From the NCBI GenBank assembly GCA_019912545.1, contig JAIOIK010000021.1, positions 45,495 through 109,494 of the forward strand: a stretch of 64,000 nucleotides of DNA, read 5' to 3'. Numbering within the stretch: position 1 is the stretch's first letter; every line of letters begins with the position of its first letter. Below the pieces are notes generated by a model. The model saw nothing but the letters and a program-made list of their open reading frames with translations, did not search any database and was not told where the DNA came from. The stretch comes from Ignavibacteria bacterium. GTDB lineage: Bacteria > Bacteroidota > Ignavibacteria > Tepidaquicellales > OLB5. A program made the translations under genes and the position numbers. Below are positions 27,377 to 34,523 of the stretch, one piece after another.

Positions 27377-28417
27377 ATGAGAAAAACAAAATTCCTGATT
27401 CTAATGATGATGATAATGTTTGTTTCATCATCAAACTCGCAGTTTGTGAGGAAGGTTCTGTTCGAAGAGGCTACCAATGCTTCATGCGCGCCATGTGCTG
27501 CAAATAATCCTTACCTTAAGGCTTATATTGATGCAAAGGGTGATTCTATAATAGCTCTTAAATATCATGCAAGTTTTCCCGGTTTTGACCCTATGTACAC
27601 ACATAACCCAACGCAAAACCAGGAGCGTTATGGAGCCTATTATGGCATGAACGCTATGCCATGGCTTAACGCAGATGGAATTGTTAATGATATATGGCCA
27701 TTCAGCCTGGCTAACCTGAATAACGGTTTTTATTCAAGGCTTGCGGTTCCCGCACCGCTGACTATTACGGTTACAGATCTGAGAATTGCGGGTGACTCGA
27801 TCAGATCAACCATCAACATTAATCTTCCTTCTAACCTGCCTTCCGGCAATTATAAGCTTAGGGTAATGGCAATAGAAGCGTGGGTAATTTACCAGTCGCC
27901 TCCCGGCTCCAATGGAGAGACCATTTTTGAGCATGTCTTCAGAAAAGCTTTTCCAAATACTACCGGTACTGTTTTTTCGGGTACTGCAGGAAATCATCAG
28001 TTTATTTTCACATACAAAGTAGATCCGGTCTGGCGCGATAGCTCTATGCATACTGTTGCATTCATACAGAATGATAACAACAAAGAAGTGCTCAATACCG
28101 GCAGCGGCGATCACAGTGTTACCGGCATCAGTAATAATAATACAGGTGTTCCTTCAGGCTACAGGCTTGGTCAGAATTATCCGAATCCGTTCAACCCTGT
28201 TACCATTATCAGCTTTGGCCTTCCTGTATCATCACATGTTAAAATTGCAGTTTATGATATGCTCGGAAGAGAAGTTTCACTTCTTGCCAACAGTAAGTTT
28301 GAAGCAGGGAATTATACCATAGATTATAATGCATCAGGTCTCCCCAGCGGAGTGTATTTCTACTCCTTAATAGCCGGAGAATTCTCTGAAACTAAAAAGA
28401 TGATGATAATTAAGTAA
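27377..28417 (+). CDS. T9SS-exported Omp28/thioredoxin-like protein (CAPC)
   Basis: 346 residues. Signal peptide MRKTKFLILMMMIMFVSSSNSQ. The Omp28-like domain (about 22-240) starts VRKVLFEEATNASCAPCAANNPYLKAYI and continues with DPMYTHNPTQNQERYGAYYGMNAMPWLNADG, closely matching the equivalent part of the 22089 protein (MYHYNPVHNDARRSQYGINSIPASKIDG). It ends in a T9SS sorting domain (LGQNYPNPFNPVTIISFGLPV, PSGVYFYSLIAG, KKMMIIK). It looks like a duplication product of the 22089 head without the Ig and repeat modules. Role as for its paralogues: surface-exposed, redox or binding, unproven. Confidence 0.87.
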   Translation: MRKTKFLILMMMIMFVSSSNSQFVRKVLFEEATNASCAPCAANNPYLKAYIDAKGDSIIALKYHASFPGFDPMYTHNPTQNQERYGAYYGMNAMPWLNADGIVNDIWPFSLANLNNGFYSRLAVPAPLTITVTDLRIAGDSIRSTININLPSNLPSGNYKLRVMAIEAWVIYQSPPGSNGETIFEHVFRKAFPNTTGTVFSGTAGNHQFIFTYKVDPVWRDSSMHTVAFIQNDNNKEVLNTGSGDHSVTGISNNNTGVPSGYRLGQNYPNPFNPVTIISFGLPVSSHVKIAVYDMLGREVSLLANSKFEAGNYTIDYNASGLPSGVYFYSLIAGEFSETKKMMIIK

Positions 28418-28434
28418 AAGAACCTCTTTGATCA

Positions 28435-28467
28435 AAACTACAGAAGTCTTAAAGACTTTTGTAGTTT
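28435..28467 (+). terminator. Terminator-like hairpin, first copy
   Basis: AAACTAC...GTAGTTT arms with inner AAGTC/GACTT pairing, 17 nt after the stop of the 27377 gene, then TGTTTCTT. A more perfect second copy lies at 28621-28658. Confidence 0.7.
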
Positions 28468-28491
28468 GTTTCTTGTCCCTCGGGACTAAAT

Positions 28492-28515
28492 CCCCCCTTT
28501 ATTCTTAAAGGGGGG
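28492..28515. repeat. Palindrome CCCCCCTTT/AAAGGGGGG
   Basis: Perfect 9-bp arms with a 6-nt loop (ATTCTT) inside the non-coding island after the Omp28-like cluster. Confidence 0.6.
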
Positions 28516-28620
28516 AATTATATCTAACTGACCCTTTAAGTGTTAATTGATCCATTAGTTTTAACTGCCATTAATCGTTGACGGGGGTTTGTTTCTTACT
28601 TTTGAACTTATACTTTGATT

Positions 28621-28658
28621 AAAACTACAAAAGTCTTTAAGACTTTTGTAGTTTTTTT
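28621..28658 (+). terminator. Terminator-like hairpin, second copy
   Basis: AAAACTACAAAAGTC (28621-28635) pairs perfectly over 15 bp with GACTTTTGTAGTTTT (28641-28655), 5-nt loop, followed by further T. No gene ends just upstream, so it probably arose by duplication of the 28435 hairpin. Confidence 0.65.
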
Positions 28659-28921
28659 ACTTGTCATTCGGGAATCAAATCTATCCGGCTCCATACGTGC
28701 TGATTAATTTAATTACTTCAATTTCCATTAATCATTGATGGGGTTTTTGTTTTCGCTTTTGACTTGCATATGCAATACGCATATGTTATATTCTTGTGAG
28801 TGTGTAGTGCATATACCCGTGATTTTGATGTTTATATGTTTATAAGCATTTTGTTCTCAAATTTCAACAAAAAGTTACTAATGTTCAATCGCTTTACAGA
28901 AATTGTGCAGGATTACTGGAT

Positions 28922-29055
28922 ATGTGCCGGACTTTCTTCGATTTTATCTTCTAATCAGCAAAACACCTGTCTGGCACATTAAAAAAAAACGCCTAAACTT
29001 CCGGATAGTCCAGCATATCGCTTTACTTGAAGTGGTCAAATTCACATGATTTTAC
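28922..29055. repeat. Structured repeat family X, copy A
   Basis: Shares with 29574-29707 an 11-bp stem (28922-28932 with 28969-28979), a 36-nt loop, a spacer with an A-run, and the block CAGCATATCGCTTTACTTG. No open frame is conserved between copies. The stem is maintained in copy B although its sequence differs. Confidence 0.6.
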
Positions 29056-29132
29056 CACATTTCATGAGCGTTATGTCGTGTATTCATTGGCAATATGTGG
29101 ATTGCTTATTCTTTGATTCAATTATATGAAAC

Positions 29133-29305
29133 CGGCCTATGAAAATTGCCGTTAAAAAATTATCGAGCAGAAACAGCACAGGAAAATCTGTCCGAGTTCC
29201 GACGAAAGTCGGAACGAGTTATTTTCCTGTGAAGCGAAGATAATTTTAGGCAATTTTCGTGAGCCTTGACTTTTTTGGTTCTTTTTGTGTCAAGACAAAA
29301 AGAAC
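29133..29305. repeat. Long imperfect palindromic repeat, copy 2 (inverted)
   Basis: Reverse-complement copy of 8244-8416. The ends GGCCTATGAAAATTGCC and GGCAATTTTCGTGAGCC form imperfect terminal inverted repeats; GTTCCGAC/GTCGGAAC forms the central hairpin. Together with copy A and B of the other repeat it makes 28418-29797 a repeat island with no convincing gene. Confidence 0.75.
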
Positions 29306-29432
29306 ATGTTCGCTTTTTTCAAAGAACAATTACAATGTCGTCTTCAAACAAGCCGACAAATGGAAGAATACATGCTTATTGAAAACTTTAATATGTTATG
29401 AATTCAAAAATTTATTCAAGCAATTACAGTAC

Positions 29433-29503
29433 GAATGAGAATATATCTGCGTTTGAGAATGTTTGCGATTCAGACGCGCAATCTGCATTCTCACGTCTCA
29501 TTC
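29433..29503. repeat. Nested palindrome
   Basis: GAATGAGA (29433-29440) pairs with TCTCATTC (29496-29503), and inside it TGAGAATG (29454-29461) pairs with CATTCTCA (29486-29493). This forms one long interrupted hairpin. Short open frames across it are not protein-like. Confidence 0.55.
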
Positions 29504-29573
29504 GCAAAAAAAAACGTTTTCGCGTGAGAATTCTCACACTTCGTTTCCCGCAGTACGTGTTGAACTGGGCACT

Positions 29574-29707
29574 ATGTTTCGGACTAATTCTAAAAATCAA
29601 TCAGAATCAGTAAATACTTGTCCGGAACATTTTAAAAAATACCTCTAACTGCCGGACATTTCAGCATATCGCCTTACTTGTATTGCCCAAAACCAACTGA
29701 TTTTATA
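29574..29707. repeat. Structured repeat family X, copy B
   Basis: Direct repeat of 28922-29055. The 11-bp stem is 29574-29584 with 29620-29630, loop of 35 nt. At the fourth position of the 10-bp core, G-C in copy A is T-A here, a compensatory change that keeps the pairing. The block CAGCATATCGCCTTACTTG follows. Confidence 0.6.
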
Positions 29708-29797
29708 GATTATTTTGTTTAAGATAATCTGCAATTATATCCGTAAATTATTCATAAAAAATTTCTATATTTAGCGATCAATAATCCATAAAACTAT

Positions 29798-31891
29798 TTG
29801 TCTAAGTACATAAAAATACTTGTAATACAGCTATTTATCTTTGCTTCATATTGCTATGGACAGTCAGATACGCTTGTGAAAACAGGCGATACAGTCCAAA
29901 CCGGCGATGACCGCGATATTGAAATGCTGATAGAAAACCAAACGCAGGATGAGGAAGATTCCAAGCTTCTTGATGTGCTCCTGCAGCTTGAGGCAAATCC
30001 GGTTGACCTGAATACAGCCGGAACCAATGAACTGCAAAAGATCCCGTATATCGATGCATTACTCGCCGCCAGGATACTTGAATACCGCCAGAGGAATAAA
30101 AAATTCTTTTCTATTATAGAGCTGCGTTATGTGGATGGAATGGATGACGATAATTATGGCAAGATCAAAAAATTCGTCATTGTTAAGAATTCAACCGTCG
30201 ATTTTGCAAAAGACGAATATGGCGTTATTCAAAAACTCAAAGATAGCCGCAAAGGATTTTTCAGCAACTTGAACATCAATTTTAGAAGCAGGTTTTCTAA
30301 TGACCTGCAGCCAAGTAAGGGGTATCTGGATACAACATACCAGGGTGCGAGGCCTAAACTGTATAACCGGCTTGTGGCAAGTTATTCTGCAAAAGGATAT
30401 ATTTTCTCAGGAAGCCTTTTGACCGAAAAGGATGCAGGCGAACAAAGCTGGACAGATCACGTAGGCGGTTTTGTTGAAATAAAATCTCCTTTAATTCTAA
30501 GCCAGCTGCTTCTGGGTGATTATACTCTTGAATTCGGGCAGGGAATAACTCTTTGGGGTTCATACTCATTTTCTAAGGGAAGCGATGCTGTTTCAGGGAT
30601 AAAGAAAAAGGGTGATGATATTGATTCCTACAGTTCGGTGAATGAAGTGCAGTATTTCCGCGGTGTAGCCGGAAAGCTGAAGCTTGCTACTTCGGCAGGT
30701 GATCTTAGCCTGTTTGGATTTTACTCCAACAATTATATTGATGCATCAGTTGACACATTAAACCAGCTTTCATCACTTTATGAAGATGGGTATCACAGAA
30801 CAGAATCAGAGATCAACAGGCAGAACTCAGGAAAGGAAAAACTTCTTGGCGGTAGGATGCTTTATGAATCCAAATTTTTTGGTACAACTAAAATAGGATT
30901 TACTTATTACAAAAGCGAGTACAGCGAACCATTTAAGTATAAGGGATTATATGATTTCTCCGGAACGAGATCCAATGCGCTTGGTGTTGATTACGATATA
31001 GTTTTCAAAAATATGAACATCTTTGGCGAGTGGGCAAGAAGTTATACCGATATTGTAGGCGGCGTGACCGGTATCAGGCTGCTGTTCTTTAAGCAGGCAG
31101 ATCTTGTTTTCATGGTAAGAAATTACCCGAAGAATTTTATCATGCTGCACTCATACGGCTTTGGCGAGCAAAGCGGAACATCACAAAATGAGTTCGGCAT
31201 TTACTCAGGCATAAGGTTTAAGATCGGCAAACTGGCGGTCATAAATGCATACTTCGATCAATATAAGTTTCCTTATGCAACATTCTCCAACCCAGTGCCA
31301 ACAAGCGGCAAGGATTTTTTACTGCACACTCAGTGGAATGTAAACCGTAACCTGACTTTGTTTACAAAGTATAAGAATGAAACAAAGGAAGATGTTGTAA
31401 AAGTTAACAACCAGTTCGGGCTTGAAGAAGAGAAGATCTATAACCGCAGCCAGGCAAATTACCGCCTGCAGTTTGATTATGATATCTTCAAAACACTCCG
31501 GGTGCGCAGCAGGTTTGAGTATGTATTTGTTGACTATGCAGGTTTGCTCTCATCACAAAAAGGAATTTTGTTCTTTTCTGATTTCAAGGCGTCTCCAATT
31601 AAGAATTTTGTACTCGATGGCCGCTTCATTGTATTCCAGACAGATTCATATGATTCAAGGATCTATGAATACGAGAACGAGATAAACGGCGTAGTATCAA
31701 ACCAGGGTTTATATGGGAAGGGAAGAAGGTGGTACCTTATATTAAAGTATAAGCCTTACAAGTTCCTTGAGCTCTCGGCAAAATATGCTGAAACAATAAT
31801 TGAAGGCGCTAAATCAACCGGCTCCGGCAACGACCTGATACAGGGTGACCTGAAAAACAGATTTTCATTTCAGATTGAATTGAAATTTTAA
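29798..31891 (+). CDS. Exported helix-hairpin-helix plus beta-barrel-like protein
   Basis: 697 residues starting at TTG 29798. No ATG precedes the signal peptide MSKYIKILVIQLFIFASYCYGQ. Residues about 62-130 are a ComEA-type helix-hairpin-helix pair (VDLNTAGTNELQKIPYIDALLAARILEYRQRNKKFFSIIELRYVDGM). The rest, about 150-697, is a long series of amphipathic strands (LNINFRSRF, GYIFSGSLL, ISGYTLEFGQGITLWGSYSFSKGSD-like), ending in a C-terminal Phe (RFSFQIELKF), as expected for an outer-membrane barrel. HhH domains normally bind DNA, so a role in DNA binding or uptake at the outer membrane is possible, but not shown. Found in many Bacteroidota relatives without assigned function. Confidence 0.82.
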   Translation: MSKYIKILVIQLFIFASYCYGQSDTLVKTGDTVQTGDDRDIEMLIENQTQDEEDSKLLDVLLQLEANPVDLNTAGTNELQKIPYIDALLAARILEYRQRNKKFFSIIELRYVDGMDDDNYGKIKKFVIVKNSTVDFAKDEYGVIQKLKDSRKGFFSNLNINFRSRFSNDLQPSKGYLDTTYQGARPKLYNRLVASYSAKGYIFSGSLLTEKDAGEQSWTDHVGGFVEIKSPLILSQLLLGDYTLEFGQGITLWGSYSFSKGSDAVSGIKKKGDDIDSYSSVNEVQYFRGVAGKLKLATSAGDLSLFGFYSNNYIDASVDTLNQLSSLYEDGYHRTESEINRQNSGKEKLLGGRMLYESKFFGTTKIGFTYYKSEYSEPFKYKGLYDFSGTRSNALGVDYDIVFKNMNIFGEWARSYTDIVGGVTGIRLLFFKQADLVFMVRNYPKNFIMLHSYGFGEQSGTSQNEFGIYSGIRFKIGKLAVINAYFDQYKFPYATFSNPVPTSGKDFLLHTQWNVNRNLTLFTKYKNETKEDVVKVNNQFGLEEEKIYNRSQANYRLQFDYDIFKTLRVRSRFEYVFVDYAGLLSSQKGILFFSDFKASPIKNFVLDGRFIVFQTDSYDSRIYEYENEINGVVSNQGLYGKGRRWYLILKYKPYKFLELSAKYAETIIEGAKSTGSGNDLIQGDLKNRFSFQIELKF

Positions 31892-31962
31892 GATTTGGAT
31901 CATTGTGATGAGCAAAAAAGCTTTCCCTTTATTCCGCTATAATACAATACAGGATGTGAAAT

Positions 31963-32676
31963 GTGAATAAGATCACCCAAGTTATAAATCTGCTAAAGAA
32001 AGAATTTCCGGGTTTGAAGCCGGTTCCAAGCAAGTCTGATCCGCTTGATGTGCTTATTGCTACAATGCTATCACAAAACACTACTGATAAGACGAGCTAC
32101 ATTGCATTTGAGAACCTTAAAGTTAATTTCAAAAACTGGGATGATGTAATGAATGCCCCTATAACGAAGATCAAAGATTCTATCCGCGTTTGCGGGCTGA
32201 CTAACCAGAAATCTGCGAGCATTCAGATGATGCTTCTTCAGATGAAGAAAAAGTATAAACGCCTTAGTCTTGAGTTTCTGAGAGGAAAAAGTGACCCTGA
32301 AATATACGATGAATTGCTTCAGTATAACGGAGTTGGATATAAAACTATATCATGCATGCTTGCTTTCTCTCTTGGCAGGGATGTATTTCCTGTAGATACC
32401 CATGTTCACCGTGTCTCTAACAGGCTTGGTCTTGCGGCAGCTTCAATTCCGGATAAAACTTTTGCTCAGTTAAAGGATAGTATCCCCAAAGGGAAGAAGT
32501 TTCTGCTCCACACTTTGCTCATCAGGTTTGGGAGAAAAATATGCAGGTCTAAAAATCCGCTTTGCGGCAAGTGCGTACTATACGCTCTTTGTGAATTTAA
32601 AGATAAAGAGCTGTATGCCGGAAGTAACAATGCTGAGCCAAAAGAAAATAATTTCATAATTTTAGAGCACATATAA
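31963..32676 (+). CDS. nth: Endonuclease III (DNA glycosylase/AP lyase)
   Basis: 237-residue base-excision repair enzyme that removes oxidised pyrimidines and cleaves abasic sites. The helix-hairpin-helix contains LLQYNGVGYKTIS with the catalytic Lys127, and FPVDTHVHRVSNRLGL with catalytic Asp145, 18 residues apart as in E. coli Nth. The C-terminal [4Fe-4S] cluster ligands are Cys194, Cys201, Cys204 and Cys210 (C-x6-C-x2-C-x5-C). Translation starts at GTG 31963, directly before the conserved N-terminal helix. It is followed after 3 nt by a glycosyltransferase gene, so they are probably co-transcribed. Confidence 0.95.
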   Translation: MNKITQVINLLKKEFPGLKPVPSKSDPLDVLIATMLSQNTTDKTSYIAFENLKVNFKNWDDVMNAPITKIKDSIRVCGLTNQKSASIQMMLLQMKKKYKRLSLEFLRGKSDPEIYDELLQYNGVGYKTISCMLAFSLGRDVFPVDTHVHRVSNRLGLAAASIPDKTFAQLKDSIPKGKKFLLHTLLIRFGRKICRSKNPLCGKCVLYALCEFKDKELYAGSNNAEPKENNFIILEHI

Positions 32677-32679
32677 TTC

Positions 32680-33714
32680 TTGAATTTCGATAAAAATAAT
32701 GTTCATAAGATCCTTATTATAAAGCCCGAAGCCATCGGAGATGTGCTTCTTGCCACCCCGGTAATTGAGAACCTTAGGCATAATTTCCCGGATGCCCAGA
32801 TTAATTTCTTAACACGCTCGTATTGTGCGGAAGTGTTGATAGGTAATCCGTATCTTGACCGTGTGTTGACATTCAATATTAATGCCTCCGGCGGGGATAG
32901 TTCGCTATGCCTGATCAGGAATATTCATAAGCAGAAGTATGACCTTATCATAGATCTATTCGGGAATCCAAGGACTGCCATTATAGTGTTTAACAGCGAT
33001 GCGAAGTACCGTATAGGCTACAGGTTTAAATGGCGAGCGCTTGCGTACAACATCAAAATTAAACCACGCGGCAGCGTAGTGCATAATATTGAGTTTAATC
33101 TGGATAGCCTTCATGCGCTTGGATTGGAAATAATAACCAGTAAACCTTCGTTCTATTTAAACGCAGTGCATACTGAATTTGCAGACGAATTCTTTGAGCG
33201 GAATAACCTGAATAACTCACCGGTCATCGGGATGAATCCCAGCGGCACCTGGCAAACAAAAGTATGGCCGGCAGAAAAATTTGCAGAGCTGGGGAAGAAG
33301 TTGAGTTCCGGAAATAACAGAATACTTCTCTTCTGGGGTTATGGTGAAGAGAAAACACTTGCCGGAAAGATCGCAAAAGAAATAGGAGATAGCGCATTGC
33401 TTATCCCCGAAACTGATATTAAGTATATGGGCTCACTTGCAAAGAAGTGCAGTCTCTTCATCACCAACGATACCGGGCCGATGCATATTGCATGGGTGCT
33501 CGGAGTTAATGTTGCAGCAATTTTCGGACCGACAAATTCGAAACTTCAGGGACCGCTCAGCAAGAATTCTGTAATTATCAGAAATGAAGAACTAAGCTGC
33601 CTTGGGTGCAATTTGACAAAAGTTAGTGATTGCCCTTATCAGCATAAATGTATGAAAAACCTTAGTGTTGAATATGTTTATGATAAGATATTGAAATCAG
33701 GTTTTTTGAAATAA
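32680..33714 (+). CDS. Glycosyltransferase family 9 (heptosyltransferase-like)
   Basis: 344-residue GT9 enzyme. N-terminal acceptor domain begins HKILIIKPEAIGDVLLATPVIENLRHNFPDAQINFLTR, the usual family start. The C-terminal nucleotide-sugar domain contains IGMNPSGTWQTKVWPAEKFAELGKKL and the signature FITNDTGPMHIAWVLGVNVAAIFGPT. Members transfer heptose or related sugars from ADP-sugars to the lipopolysaccharide core on the inner side of the inner membrane. The Cys-rich tail (CLGCNLTKVSDCPYQHKCMKNL) is common in the family. The start is TTG 32680; no ATG is available before the first beta-strand. Confidence 0.92.
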   Translation: MNFDKNNVHKILIIKPEAIGDVLLATPVIENLRHNFPDAQINFLTRSYCAEVLIGNPYLDRVLTFNINASGGDSSLCLIRNIHKQKYDLIIDLFGNPRTAIIVFNSDAKYRIGYRFKWRALAYNIKIKPRGSVVHNIEFNLDSLHALGLEIITSKPSFYLNAVHTEFADEFFERNNLNNSPVIGMNPSGTWQTKVWPAEKFAELGKKLSSGNNRILLFWGYGEEKTLAGKIAKEIGDSALLIPETDIKYMGSLAKKCSLFITNDTGPMHIAWVLGVNVAAIFGPTNSKLQGPLSKNSVIIRNEELSCLGCNLTKVSDCPYQHKCMKNLSVEYVYDKILKSGFLK

Positions 33715-33785
33715 ATAAAAGGAACTTTGAGAATTTATCTTTCGTTTAAACATCTGAATTGGTTTTTGGAAAGGAACAATAAAAA

Positions 33786-34277
33786 TTGAGGATCATAGCA
33801 GGTTTAATCGCAGTTTTTCTGATAGCATTTTCTTCGTCAGTATCTTTGTATTCACAATTGAGTTTTAACGATGCGCTTGCAAAGGCCAAGAGTGAGGACA
33901 AAATGATAATTGTTGATGTTTATACCGATTGGTGCGGATGGTGCAAAAAAATGGATGCAGAAGTTTATGGTAATTCAGTTATCAAAGAAATAGTAGAAGA
34001 ATATTTTATCTTTGTGAAGCTTGATGCCGAAGGCACAGGAAGTATTACATATAACGGAAAGAATTATACAGGTGAAAGCCTTGCCGCGTATTTTGAAGCG
34101 ACCGGATACCCGACAACAGTTTTCCTGGAACCGGATGGTAAACTGATCGAGTTTAAATACGATACTCATAAAATGAAGAATATCCCCGGTTACTTTAGTG
34201 TAAAGGATTTCAAAAAGATCCTGAAATATTTTAAAGACGGGAAGTATAAAGATTCAGACCTGAGTAAAGTGGTTTAA
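33786..34277 (+). CDS. Exported thioredoxin-fold protein (WCGWC)
   Basis: 163 residues starting at TTG 33786, needed to include the signal peptide MRIIAGLIAVFLIAFSSSVSLYSQ. The thioredoxin domain has IIVDVYTDWCGWCKKMDAEVYGN (active-site WCGWC), the cis-Pro segment ATGYPTTVFLEPDGK, and a C-terminal helix. This is the thioredoxin_7/DUF255-like type found in the periplasm. It probably reduces or isomerises disulfides in exported proteins. The Cys-containing T9SS proteins upstream are possible clients, an inference from the genome only. It lies 71 nt after the GT9 gene. Confidence 0.85.
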   Translation: MRIIAGLIAVFLIAFSSSVSLYSQLSFNDALAKAKSEDKMIIVDVYTDWCGWCKKMDAEVYGNSVIKEIVEEYFIFVKLDAEGTGSITYNGKNYTGESLAAYFEATGYPTTVFLEPDGKLIEFKYDTHKMKNIPGYFSVKDFKKILKYFKDGKYKDSDLSKVV

Positions 34278-34310
34278 GTAATTTGTTTTTTTGATGATGT
34301 AGTTGATTTA

Positions 34311-34333
34311 GAGGCGGATAAATAGTCCGCCTC
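34311..34333 (+). terminator. Hairpin after the thioredoxin gene
   Basis: GAGGCGGA/TCCGCCTC, a perfect 8-bp stem with a 7-nt loop, followed by only TTATGTT. Probably a weak terminator for the nth-GT9-thioredoxin unit. Confidence 0.5.
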
Positions 34334-34523
34334 TTATGTTAAGAAAACAGGTGTTCAATTGTTAGGCTGCTGCTGTTTAATGTTAGCTTATCATTAAGAC
34401 CTGCTTAAAACCTTTCATTTTTCGATGTTCTTCTTAATACTATACAAACAAATCCCTCATACCGGATTAATCTTTTTTAGCAATCTTTGTATAACCAATG
34501 AAAACTGAAAGATTAATAATATC

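Larger units (their letters stand above)
28428..28775 (+). repeat. Degenerate tandem duplication
   Basis: Two units of about 155-190 bp, each starting with the ACTACA-AAGTC hairpin and ending with a block like CCATTAATC-TTGA-GGGG-TTTGTTT followed by TTTTGA. Unit 1 covers about 28428-28618 and unit 2 about 28620-28775. Middles are diverged, with a GC-rich palindrome only in unit 1. Confidence 0.5.

Noticed and set aside
28800..28982. 60-codon open frame in the repeat island
   Set aside because: It runs into the arm of the structured repeat (28922-28979) and has no homologous frame in copy B.
29398..29648. Short open frames (71 and 61 codons) in the repeat island
   Set aside because: They overlap the nested palindrome and structured repeat copy B; the composition is not protein-like and no start signal is present.
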